Source: Clostridia bacterium (GTDB lineage Bacteria; Bacillota; Clostridia; TANB77; UBA1234). From it: a stretch of DNA of 64,000 nucleotides. Of this stretch, positions 15,014-24,665 are shown in pieces. The translations under genes and the position numbers were made by a program. The number at the start of each line of letters is the position of its first letter. Position 1 is the first letter of the stretch. The notes under the pieces were generated by a model. The model was not told where the DNA came from. It ran no database searches and saw only the letters and a list, made by a program, of their open reading frames with translations. Where the stretch lies: NCBI GenBank assembly GCA_900753975.1, contig CAAEBC010000017.1:1-64000 (forward strand), given 5' to 3'.

Positions 15014-18000
15014 CTAATTTAGCGGTACATTTGAGTTAATTATATTACCAGAAGAATCTCTAAGTCTAACATACAAATTTGATGCATTAGGGTTTTTAAG
15101 TTCGTAATCATAATCTTCTACATATGTTACCCATGGACCTAGATAATTATTTTCACCAATGCTCATATATGTTGCATTTTCAGCTATTATTTTAAGAGTT
15201 ACGTGGAAATCACCATTTGCATTTTCATAACGATTACCAGAAATAAAATTTAATCTTAATTCATTAATATTATTTTCTGAAGACTCACCTCTTGCAATAA
15301 GCATATCCTTTTCAGCTTTTTTCAAACGTTTTTCTACATTATCTTTAATCTTCTTTTTCTTCGCATCAACTTTTGATTCTGTCGATATACTATTCATAGC
15401 TGAATCAATTAGTTTAGCTCCTCCTGTCATGCCAGCAACAGCCTCACCAATTGGCATACCATCCTCAGTAAGCGCCATACCTATAATACCACCCGCAAAT
15501 TCCAAAACAGGCTTTGCAAAAATCTCACCAGCACCTTTTATAACATCATTCACACGTTCCATTGACTCAGCATTTTTCATGTCCATCCATTCTTCATAAG
15601 TGTATCCATTAACAGTCTTAGTATTATATTCCTCACTTGTTCTTTCCCAAGCATTTTTAAAAGCTTGACGAACTCTGCCTACTTTTTCGTCAGCAGAATC
15701 AGCAATTCTAGCATATGCTTTGTCTTGTTCTGTAACACTCTTATTGTCTTTATCTGCATCAATTATTTCTTTCAAAATCGTAGAAGCAAATTTCTTTGTA
15801 CTATCAACAACTCCATTAACCTTAGTATCAATAGCAGCACCAGGAGTTGAATTAACATATAATTCTTCAAAGTTTGAAACTCCACCATTAGACTTTGCAG
15901 CATTAATGATATCGTAAATACTCGTAACAGGATCTTTCTCTGTAGGACTAACACCATTATTTACCATCGTATCTACCCTATTTCTAGCCCATCCCATAAC
16001 TTGGTTATAATCCGCTTTAGCTTGGTCACTAGCACCAGGTCTAACACCATTTGAATTCTCAGCCATTGCCTGAGCAAGCAAATATTTAATCGAATCAATA
16101 TCCATATCAAGATTAGAAATTTTTAAAAGTTTCTTAGCAACTTCTCCTCCGTTATCAAGTGCTTGAATTGCCTTTCCAGCTTCAACTACCGAAAATTCAC
16201 CTGAATTAATTTGTTCAAGTTTAGCCACACCTTCAATAAGATCATTAAACTGTTCCTTCGTCATATTGTCAGGTAATTTATCACCATATTTGGCAGTAAA
16301 TTGTTTTCTTATGCCTTCCATTCTAGTCTCTACATGTTCCATCGTTTGTATTCTCTTTTGTATTTCATCCATATCAATATTAGAACTAATAAACTCTTTA
16401 ATAACTTGTTGATTTGCTCCAAAATCTTGATTTAAAGATGACATATGTTTCTTTAAGCTTTCAAGTTGATTGCCTTCCGTCATATTAAAATATGATACTG
16501 CAGTAGTAACCGCTACAATCTTTTCCTTTTCATCAGCAGGTAAACTATCATAACCATTAATCTTTGAAGTAAGTTGTCTTTTATACCCTCTAGCAGCCTT
16601 TTGCATATCATTAGATAAGCCAGCAGAGTCAACAGTAGTACCTCTAACACTTCTAAACTTAGCATTTTTTCCAAACCTATATGCTGTTTCTCTCTTCTCA
16701 TTCCAATCTTTCTTAACTGCATCTTCTATAAATTCTTTGTCCACATATCCTGCTCTCATATTGTACATAGTAGCAGCATAAACCTTGCTTACCATTTGCT
16801 TCTTTTCACCATCTTTAAGATTAGAAAAAGTATATTCAACTGTCATTTTCAAATGTTGATTTATTGTCTTTGGATCAGCTTTTCTACCTGCCATTATAGC
16901 TGCCATATTAACACCATTTTGAATATTAATAAATTGATCAGCAGAAATATTGCATACTTTCATCATCGCATCAAATTGTTTTCTCTCCTGCTCAGTCATA
17001 CTGCCTTTTCTCTTCATTAACTCACGTAATTTGTCTAAGCCTTCAGCCATATCTTTAACTGTCTTTCCATTATTTATCAAATCAATAGCCTCTGCTGTCT
17101 CATTAATGTTTTCTGTTATATTACCTGAAGAAGGTAAGATCTGCGCCATACGAGCATTTTTCATATTTCTATCAGCAACTTCTCCAAATCCACCATGCAT
17201 TAATCTCCAGTTTTTATACAAATCCGTATTGTTTTTAAATGAATCTTTAAAAGTACCAAATCTATGTCCCTTACCATCAACTATTGTGTCTCTAGCCACT
17301 TGAAAACCGTGGCGAGCACCTCTTCCAAGACCTAAACCAACTCTACCAACTACTTTTGCACCTGTAGTAGCTCCCTTAACAGCTGATTTAGCAGTCTTAA
17401 GGCCAAAACCAGCTAGTGCAGCTATTTTTACAGCATTTTGTGCAGGACTTCCAACCGCCAAAGTCTTATTTCCACCAAAAATTTGTTTCATAATGTTTTC
17501 GCCTTCAAACATAAATGTTGCAGCAATCATAACTAAAATTGTATCTATATCACCAGAATCTATAGTAGCATATATTGTATTAACAACAAAAACATACACA
17601 GCTGCGTGGAAAATCTGTATCATAACACAAAAAACAAATTCTCTTGTCCAACCAGATAAAGCTTGTGATTTACCATCATTTAGCTTATCTATAATGTATG
17701 TAAGCGCCACAAATGGAAATACCATAATCAAAAAGCCTACCATAAAAGTTCTCTTATAGTAATAAACAACCATCATAACTAATTGCCAAGTAATAATCAA
17801 ATATGCAATAGAAATGCCTAAACTTCTTGTAATCTGCGCTCTATATCCAAGAAGAGTCATGTAATCCTCCGGAGCATCCTGCGCCATATTAGCATAATTT
17901 AATTTTTCCTCCATATTAGCCAAAACACCATCACCGTCATTTACCAAATTAGTAGTTTTAACACTTGGTGCATAGCTACCTATGTCACTAACTAACGCAT

Positions 18001-19117
18001 CATCTATTAAAATTATGTACTTCATCACATATGGATACATAAAAAGAATTACTACACCTGTACACCAGTAAAGAAATGCAGTTTTGCCTGTAGCCTTTTT
18101 ATCTGCAGAAGTTGAATCTAAAAGCATCCTCAATCCTACGTACACAAGTATAATTATATATCCGAATATAGCAATTTGTGTAAATACACTATAGCATTTG
18201 TTTATCGGAGCTTTCAAAGCTTCTACCATGTTGGATTTGTTCTGTACGACTCCACCATCGATTCCATAAGTAAAATAGTCCAATCTAATTTCTTCGTATC
18301 TATTAAACACGATATCATCCAGGGTCAAAGTTCTTCCCAATGCTGCCGACAAAGTCCAATTTATACTTTTACCAATAATTAAAACAAAATCTGCTAAGAT
18401 TTTTTCAATCTTTCTAAAAGAGTCATCATCATCTTTTTCTAATTTTTCAGAATAATAATAACCATATCCGTGTTTTTGTTGTATCAGCATTATTGGTAAC
18501 ATCTTTTTCATACACGCCTATGCCTTCTCCTATTTGCTCCTCTAAAAAATACATACAATAAGTAGTACCAGCCTCTAATTCAAACGTTCTTCTATCTTCT
18601 TCATATGCATTTCCGCGTTGTAGAATTAGAACCCCAAACTGGTGTTGAAACACCTTGATATATATTCTTTACACCAAAATGTATGACATTACCATTGAAT
18701 GTAGAGGTAACTTCATCATACGTAGTAGCCGAGATTAAATCGCCATTTTCACCAACAGAATAATTGAACTCGCCACCGTTCTACTGCAACATTACCAGTA
18801 CCATCCCAATAATACACTCCTGTTTCTTCAACAGTAAAATAATATGCAAAAACTTTTACCTTTTTTCTTTCTCCATTTTCAAGTTTATAAATAGAATCGT
18901 CAAAAAAGCCTTCTTCAAGTCCAGCATCTAAGTCAACACATTTATCTTTAGTTATTACTATTTGAGAAAAGTTCTCGTCCTTTTTGATTACATCTATTGG
19001 AATTTCATCATCATCATCGCCATCATATAGATCTTCATTATTTGCAAGCGCAACACTGGCAAATAACATCATAAAAGCCATAATGCTAGCTATACATTTC
19101 AAAAACTTCTTGTTCAT
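15014..19117 (-). CDS. VirB6/TrbL-like T4SS membrane protein read through three +1 frame changes at CGG
   Basis: Reading starts at ATG 19117 (GGGAGG site; signal peptide ending SVALANNEDL). In-frame codons CGG at 18778, 18615 and 18470 each mark a +1 change: skipping the C gives GGN glycine and continues as VAVE-GGEFNYSVGE, NSTT-GNAYEEDRR and TTKT-GYGYYYSEK. Segments are 113, 54, 48 and 1151 residues, 1366 in all; the final frame equals the first. Without shifts translation would stop after 122 residues. The product has an extracytoplasmic N-domain, a VirB6-like core (ALGRTLTLDDIVFNRY and the YKRTFMVGFLIMVFPF region) and a long soluble tail. All segments are coding-like with no stops, which argues against an ordinary pseudogene. 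It is the last gene of the T4SS operon. Sequencing error at all three sites is the main alternative. Confidence 0.75.
18467..18470 (-). other. +1 recoding site 3 (CGGA)
   Basis: Upstream frame reads ACA-CGG-ATA and meets a stop 8 codons later (TGA). Skipping C18470 gives ACA-(C)-GGA-TAT-GGT and the remaining 1151 residues. GGA is glycine. Confidence 0.65.
18612..18615 (-). other. +1 recoding site 2 (CGGA)
   Basis: Upstream frame reads ACG-CGG-AAA-TGC-ATA-TGA and ends. Skipping C18615 gives ACG-(C)-GGA-AAT-GCA-TAT, opening 48 residues to site 3. CGG is exactly in frame with the segment opened by site 1. Confidence 0.65.
18775..18778 (-). other. +1 recoding site 1 (CGGT)
   Basis: Upstream frame (from ATG 19117, codon 114) reads GAA-CGG-TGG-CGA and ends after 8 further codons. 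Skipping C18778 gives GAA-(C)-GGT-GGC-GAG-TTC, opening 54 residues to site 2. Confidence 0.65.
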
Positions 19118-19142
19118 AATATTACTTGCCTCCCTTCTTTCA

Positions 19143-21833
19143 TCATTTATACTTATCTCTTGTTGTTATTCTATCATGCAAATTAGCAGTCAATCTTTCA
19201 TATTCAGCTTGGCGTTCCTCTAAAACGCCTTGTACATATTCTAATTCTTTTTGTTCCGCATATTTTCTTCTACCTTCTTCATAAGCAGCTCTCTGAATCT
19301 CAAGATCTTTTTGACTTTGTTTTAAACGTTTTTTACCCGTTAATAAGCCTCTAACAGTTCCAAATGCCAAATCATTTCTGCCTTTATCACTTGCTTCAAA
19401 AATATAGTTTTCTCTATAAGTATCAAACTCATCTCCCAAATCAATTTTATCATCATTTAACAAGTCTCTAAACTCTTTACGCAACTTTGATTCTTGTTCT
19501 TGAGTATAGTCTTTATGTGTAACAACAGGTATATATCCTTTTTGTAATTCATCTACTTTAACACTCGTTTCAAGACCTGAAATTATTTCTTTATATCTCT
19601 TGTCATCCTTTATAGCTTGCAAATCATCTATTGCAGAATCAATGTATTCTTGTCTATGCTCTCCATCAATAGTGTCAGAATAATTAATCGTTTGTACTGC
19701 TAGGTTAGCCTTAAATTGGTCGAAAGAGTAATTTGTAGCTTTTAAAGCCTCTCTTACCAATTTCTTTTCATCCTCAGTACCATTCTGACGTAAATTGTCT
19801 AAATACTCTGTCTTACTATGTAGCTCTTCTAGATTGTATTCACCTAAACTACCATTCGTAACGACCTTTACTGCCTCTTTAACCTTTTCTTCTGTTGAAG
19901 ATTCTAATCCTCTCATTTCTCGTATTGCTCTTGTTATTTGTTCTTCATCAAATCCCTCAAATTTTTTATTACCAAGAAGAACACCCATATGATTCTCCAT
20001 ATTTGTCAATGTTTGCTCTCTTCTTGATTCATCATGAATCATCTCTTCTATTTTTCCTTTTACAGTTTCTATAGAAGCTGTTTCAGCTGCTTCCCTTTGT
20101 AATCTTCCTTGTCTCTTGTCTTCATCAATAGTAACACTATGCTGAGCAGCAATACTTTGTAATTTTTCTTTGTTATCAAGTCCTAAATCTTTAAGCAATT
20201 TAGTTGCATTTGGATTAGTCATATTTTTCATACAAATATCAACAGATTGTTGTATTGTTGTATTACTAGCCTTCTTTCTCTGTGATGTCAAAATTGTTGC
20301 AGCCCAACCAAGATTTGCAAGACCTTCTATCTTAGCTCTAAAATCAGGACTACTACCTCCTCTCATATCTGCTAACGCAGCTTCCAAATCTGCTTGCGAC
20401 ATTCGGCTTAATTCCATAATAGCCTTCTTCATATCTTCGTCTGATAGACCAGCTTCAATTGATTTAAGAAAGGTAACGTTATCTTCTCTTGTACGTTTAA
20501 CAGTAACGTGAGAGCCTTTCTGAATAAGGTCTTGTACTGTACTAGTTTCTCCTCTAAGTCTTCTTGCTTTATTAAGATTTGCCTCCGAATTTCTATAACT
20601 AGCATCTAGCATTCTGTCTCTACCTAATTGAGCCCATCCAACAACTCTGCCTGCCGGTTTCATAATTCCTTTAGCCATTCCACCTACTTGTCTAACACCA
20701 GATGCAATAGCCCTCGCTTTTATCATAGACTTCGCTAAATTCATAGGTCCGCCAGCGCCGCCGCCTTTCATTTGTGCAAACAAAGATCTTATAATGTCGG
20801 CACCCTTTATTACATATGTAGTACCAATAATCGCCAAGAACCAGTTTGTACTTGCAAACTCAAAAACCAATCCCATTACAACAACATAATTTATAGCATG
20901 GAAAGACTGTATAAATACCTCTAACAAGAACTCTTTCCACCAATTGTCAAATGCTTGAGATTTTCCATCTCCAATCTTGTCTATCGCATATGATATCGTA
21001 ACAAGTGGAAAAATGGCTATTAAAAATGTAACTTTAATCAATCGTTTTATATATACAATCCAAAATTGCACCATTTGAATTAGCATAATAAACCAGCATA
21101 TTGCAGGCGCAAGCTTAAAAGTTGCTATAGCATCATTATACATAATTTGCATATAGTCAGTACCTGAAGTATCTACTTCATTTTCCACATCAGCTAAGGA
21201 CATATTATCAGATTTTTTTATAGAAGGTGAACTTTCGGCTATAGCCCCTACCTTATTAGCATCTATATATGTAACAATAGCATGATTTAGTAATATTGCA
21301 TACCTTATTGCATAAGGGAATAAGTACAATATCGCCATTCCTTTAACCCAATCAAATAGTAGTGCCTTAAATTTAGCCTTTTTGTCTGCTGTAGATATTA
21401 ATAAAACTCTAATTCCCATATATACTAAAATTATAACATAGATGGTTGCTGAAATTTTCTGGAATATGCCAAATACTTCATTAAGCCCAGCATCAGCACC
21501 ACCGCTATCAAATAATGGATTTACATAACTTACTTCTTGGTCTCCGCTTCCAAATTTATAGTATCCATTATCATTCTTAAAAAATGTGAGGGTTGTTTTG
21601 GGGTACCTATCAAATACCAGCGCATCTATAGAAAGATCGCTACCTAACATTATTGATATTAAATTTTTAAATATATTACCCATAACCACTACAAAAAGAG
21701 TAAACATCTTTTCAAGAAGTTCAACCAACGTATTATTGTCGTCATCTGCCGCAAATACAAAGTTAAAATTGGCAAATAGCATGCTAATTACCAATGCTAT
21801 ACAAATTACTCTATAACTAATTTTCTTTTTCAT
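19143..21833 (-). CDS. VirB6/TrbL-like T4SS membrane protein with long coiled tail
   Basis: An 896-residue protein: signal peptide (1-29), the shared IMLGSDLSIDALVFDRYPKT segment, five to six membrane helices (about 120-370) with the family region RLIKVTFLIAIFPLVTISYAIDK, then a highly charged, mostly helical cytoplasmic tail (about 380-896). VirB6-type proteins form the inner-membrane base of the secretion channel. The start is ATG 21833 with AAAGGAGG; spacing to neighbours is 23 and 25 bp. No in-frame CGG is present, in contrast with the next gene. Confidence 0.8.
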   Translation of the reverse strand: MKKKISYRVICIALVISMLFANFNFVFAADDDNNTLVELLEKMFTLFVVVMGNIFKNLISIMLGSDLSIDALVFDRYPKTTLTFFKNDNGYYKFGSGDQEVSYVNPLFDSGGADAGLNEVFGIFQKISATIYVIILVYMGIRVLLISTADKKAKFKALLFDWVKGMAILYLFPYAIRYAILLNHAIVTYIDANKVGAIAESSPSIKKSDNMSLADVENEVDTSGTDYMQIMYNDAIATFKLAPAICWFIMLIQMVQFWIVYIKRLIKVTFLIAIFPLVTISYAIDKIGDGKSQAFDNWWKEFLLEVFIQSFHAINYVVVMGLVFEFASTNWFLAIIGTTYVIKGADIIRSLFAQMKGGGAGGPMNLAKSMIKARAIASGVRQVGGMAKGIMKPAGRVVGWAQLGRDRMLDASYRNSEANLNKARRLRGETSTVQDLIQKGSHVTVKRTREDNVTFLKSIEAGLSDEDMKKAIMELSRMSQADLEAALADMRGGSSPDFRAKIEGLANLGWAATILTSQRKKASNTTIQQSVDICMKNMTNPNATKLLKDLGLDNKEKLQSIAAQHSVTIDEDKRQGRLQREAAETASIETVKGKIEEMIHDESRREQTLTNMENHMGVLLGNKKFEGFDEEQITRAIREMRGLESSTEEKVKEAVKVVTNGSLGEYNLEELHSKTEYLDNLRQNGTEDEKKLVREALKATNYSFDQFKANLAVQTINYSDTIDGEHRQEYIDSAIDDLQAIKDDKRYKEIISGLETSVKVDELQKGYIPVVTHKDYTQEQESKLRKEFRDLLNDDKIDLGDEFDTYRENYIFEASDKGRNDLAFGTVRGLLTGKKRLKQSQKDLEIQRAAYEEGRRKYAEQKELEYVQGVLEERQAEYERLTANLHDRITTRDKYK

Positions 21834-21856
21834 ACTATTTGCCTCCTTTCTAAATA

Positions 21857-24637
21857 TTATTTTTTACCTTTTCCTTTTGCAGCCTTTCTCTTATATGCAG
21901 ACGATAATTCTGTTTTTATATTAGCTTTCTTTTTAGACACCATCTTTCCTTTGCTGCCCATAAGTTCATCTGCAAATTGCATTCCCTGAGTAAGTCCTTC
22001 TGTACCACCACCAACAGCAATACCATAAGCTACACCCGCGCCCATAGCTGCTGCGTTTTTGGCTGCTCTTGCAACCTTTGCAGCTCTAGGTGCATTTTTG
22101 GCTCTGAATTCTCTTGCTTTAGTGGCAGTACTATATGCTTTTTCTCTAAGTTTTTCCATCCTAGATAATTCTGTTCTTCCAGCGGCTTTTCTTATATTTG
22201 CTCTTATAGCAGCTTTTTCGTCTGCTCTATTCTGCTTACGTTGAGTTTTATCAAATTTCTTATTCATCTTGTCAACGAATGCTTTGTCTTGTTTTCCTGC
22301 AATTTTATTGCCAAGTCCTTTAAGAGATTTTCCAAACAATTTAGCTGCTGCAATTGCTCCAAGACCTAGTTTCATACCCATGCCACCAAGCTTTTCAAGA
22401 GTTGTTCCTCCAAGACCAAATATCTCTCTTAGTATCTTTTCAGCTGGTACCAAAAGAAGCATTGCTGCCAAGAATAAAAACCAGTTACTAGGATCTGCTT
22501 TATATATTTCTAATCCCATTTGGACAAGCACTGTATACATTATACAGTGAATTGATTGTATAAAAATATTTGAAAGCAATTCGTTAAACCACATCGAAAG
22601 TGTTTGTGCCGAACCATCAGCCATTTTATCTATACAGTAGAATATCATAATAAGTGGGAAAATCGCTATTAAAATTGCTATAACAAATATTCTCTTATAA
22701 TATATGAAAATTAAAGCTATTAGCTGGAATAACAACGAAAACCAAACTATTGCAAAAACTAGTCTCTGATACTCACCAGCATATGCACGCATGACAGTCA
22801 TTAAATCAGTACTCTTAACCTCTATTAACTGGTCAATTGCTTGTATGCTCTCTTCTATTTCTAGCATTTTATTAAATAAATTCATCATATTTTTCATATT
22901 GTCGCTACCATAACTAAAGTAGTCTCTTGAAGCTTCAATGACGGAACCATCTAATGTCCCATTACCAGCAGGTGGCGGTCCAGAAACATGTATTGTATAC
23001 CAAGCCCATTTCAATGTTTCTCTAAAGTTTTCATCATCTGTATATGCTTTTTTCATAAACTCTGAAGTAGCATAAAATTTCATGCTACTATATATGCTAT
23101 TGTAATTTTTAAGCAAAAAATCTTTTTCTTCATCAGTAACCGTATGGTCACTATTTTTTTCTGTTTCCTTCACAATGCCGTCAACAAATCCACTAAGTAA
23201 TTTTTCCTTTTCTTTTTTCTTCGTTTCTAAATCATCTGAAAATTCATTTTTCTTTTTCAAAAGTTCTTCTATGCTTAGTGTCGAGCTATCTCCTCCAATT
23301 ATATCATCTGCACTGTTATATACTGAATAATAAGAAGTTACCTGTTCACTATTTTTATTATACATGAAATTTACAAAAGCATCATTTAATTTAATTAGCG
23401 ATGGTATAACAAAAGTAGGTACAGCAAGCATTATAGCAAGTCCAACAAACCAATCTCCCAAACTCTTTTTCATCTTATCTTGATTTGGAGTTCCTGCCGA
23501 AGCAATAATCATCACACCAATATAAACCAAAATAATTACATAAAGTATGTACGCAAGTCTCGAAAATATGCTATACCAAGTATTTACTACATTAGAAATT
23601 GAAGTACTTAATTTATTTGTACTTCTAGAATAAAATTCTAGCTTTGTGTCTTCATAAGTATTAAATATTAATGAATTAATTGTAAGGTCCTTTCCAAAAA
23701 GGTTCTGGATTAACATTTTTAATAAAAAGTCATCACCAATAACCAATAGCATTCTCGTAAATATTGCTTCAATACTCCTACTAGTAGCTTGAGAATCGTT
23801 TAAAGCAGAGTTACTCTTACCGCCAAAACGATACATAATTGAAAAGTCAATTTTACCATCATCTAGCGTTAGCTCGTCACCAATCGTTACTGTTTTAAAA
23901 TCCTTTTTACTATATTTCCAATACTTACCGTCAATACTAGCAGTATATCCTGAAGAACTAAATAATCTATCAATTTGGGGTTTAGTATCTACTAGATTAG
24001 CAAAGAAATACATATCACCTCTCGCCATATCGCTATAGGTAGCCTGTAATCCCATATTGGACAAGTTTAAAGTTCTTAAAACAGAATATCTATCTTTTGC
24101 AAAAAAATCTATACCTAAAAATCCATTTCTTTGCTTCGCTGTAATAGTTGTTCCACCTTCTATTGCTTTGTTTTTACCAGTATTATTATACATCAAAATC
24201 TCTTGAATATCATAAGTAGGAAAACTTGTTTTATTTTCTGAAACAACTCTATATTTTACTCCAATTTGTTGCTCGCGTGTATCATAACCAGCTTGAGTTA
24301 CATATACAGAAGCTTTCTCTGGTCCATCGCTAGCATCAACACTTCTATCAAGTAAGAAACTAACTAATCCTGTCTCAACATCGTAATCAATTACGAAAGC
24401 TCCACCTACTCCTCCTGTTCCTTTAACAACAAAATAAAACGGAATTTCTTTTGGATCTACTACTATTCGCTTTGACGAAGATGCTCCAAAATCTAATACA
24501 TATGGATCACTTTGTGTTCCACTTCCAGCTACCTTATCTGCCGGAGGATTAACCTCTGCAAATACAGACGCTTCTGAAAAGATGAGAACAATGAGAAGTA
24601 TCATTGTAAACACCCTATATTTGATTATTCTTTTCAT
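21857..24637 (-). CDS. VirB6/TrbL-like T4SS membrane protein with large N-terminal ectodomain
   Basis: A 926-residue protein with a signal peptide (about 1-27), a large beta-rich N-terminal region (about 30-290) that includes VKGTGGVGGAF repeats, the shared LFGKDLTINSLIFNTYEDT segment, and five to six membrane helices interrupted by a charged loop (about 450-620). It ends in a Lys/Arg/Ala-rich basic tail. The conserved KRIFVIAILIAIFPLIMIFY region identifies the family. ATG 24637 follows GGAGG with 8-base spacing; a GTG nine bases upstream is less well placed. Confidence 0.8.
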   Translation of the reverse strand: MKRIIKYRVFTMILLIVLIFSEASVFAEVNPPADKVAGSGTQSDPYVLDFGASSSKRIVVDPKEIPFYFVVKGTGGVGGAFVIDYDVETGLVSFLLDRSVDASDGPEKASVYVTQAGYDTREQQIGVKYRVVSENKTSFPTYDIQEILMYNNTGKNKAIEGGTTITAKQRNGFLGIDFFAKDRYSVLRTLNLSNMGLQATYSDMARGDMYFFANLVDTKPQIDRLFSSSGYTASIDGKYWKYSKKDFKTVTIGDELTLDDGKIDFSIMYRFGGKSNSALNDSQATSRSIEAIFTRMLLVIGDDFLLKMLIQNLFGKDLTINSLIFNTYEDTKLEFYSRSTNKLSTSISNVVNTWYSIFSRLAYILYVIILVYIGVMIIASAGTPNQDKMKKSLGDWFVGLAIMLAVPTFVIPSLIKLNDAFVNFMYNKNSEQVTSYYSVYNSADDIIGGDSSTLSIEELLKKKNEFSDDLETKKKEKEKLLSGFVDGIVKETEKNSDHTVTDEEKDFLLKNYNSIYSSMKFYATSEFMKKAYTDDENFRETLKWAWYTIHVSGPPPAGNGTLDGSVIEASRDYFSYGSDNMKNMMNLFNKMLEIEESIQAIDQLIEVKSTDLMTVMRAYAGEYQRLVFAIVWFSLLFQLIALIFIYYKRIFVIAILIAIFPLIMIFYCIDKMADGSAQTLSMWFNELLSNIFIQSIHCIMYTVLVQMGLEIYKADPSNWFLFLAAMLLLVPAEKILREIFGLGGTTLEKLGGMGMKLGLGAIAAAKLFGKSLKGLGNKIAGKQDKAFVDKMNKKFDKTQRKQNRADEKAAIRANIRKAAGRTELSRMEKLREKAYSTATKAREFRAKNAPRAAKVARAAKNAAAMGAGVAYGIAVGGGTEGLTQGMQFADELMGSKGKMVSKKKANIKTELSSAYKRKAAKGKGKK

Positions 24638-24665
24638 TATTCTCACCTCCTTATAAACTACATTT

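Noticed and set aside
15014..19117. Calling the last VirB6-like gene a decayed pseudogene
   Set aside because: All four segments lack stops and continue the protein sensibly, and each break lies at an in-frame CGG followed by a Gly codon; random decay would not give this.
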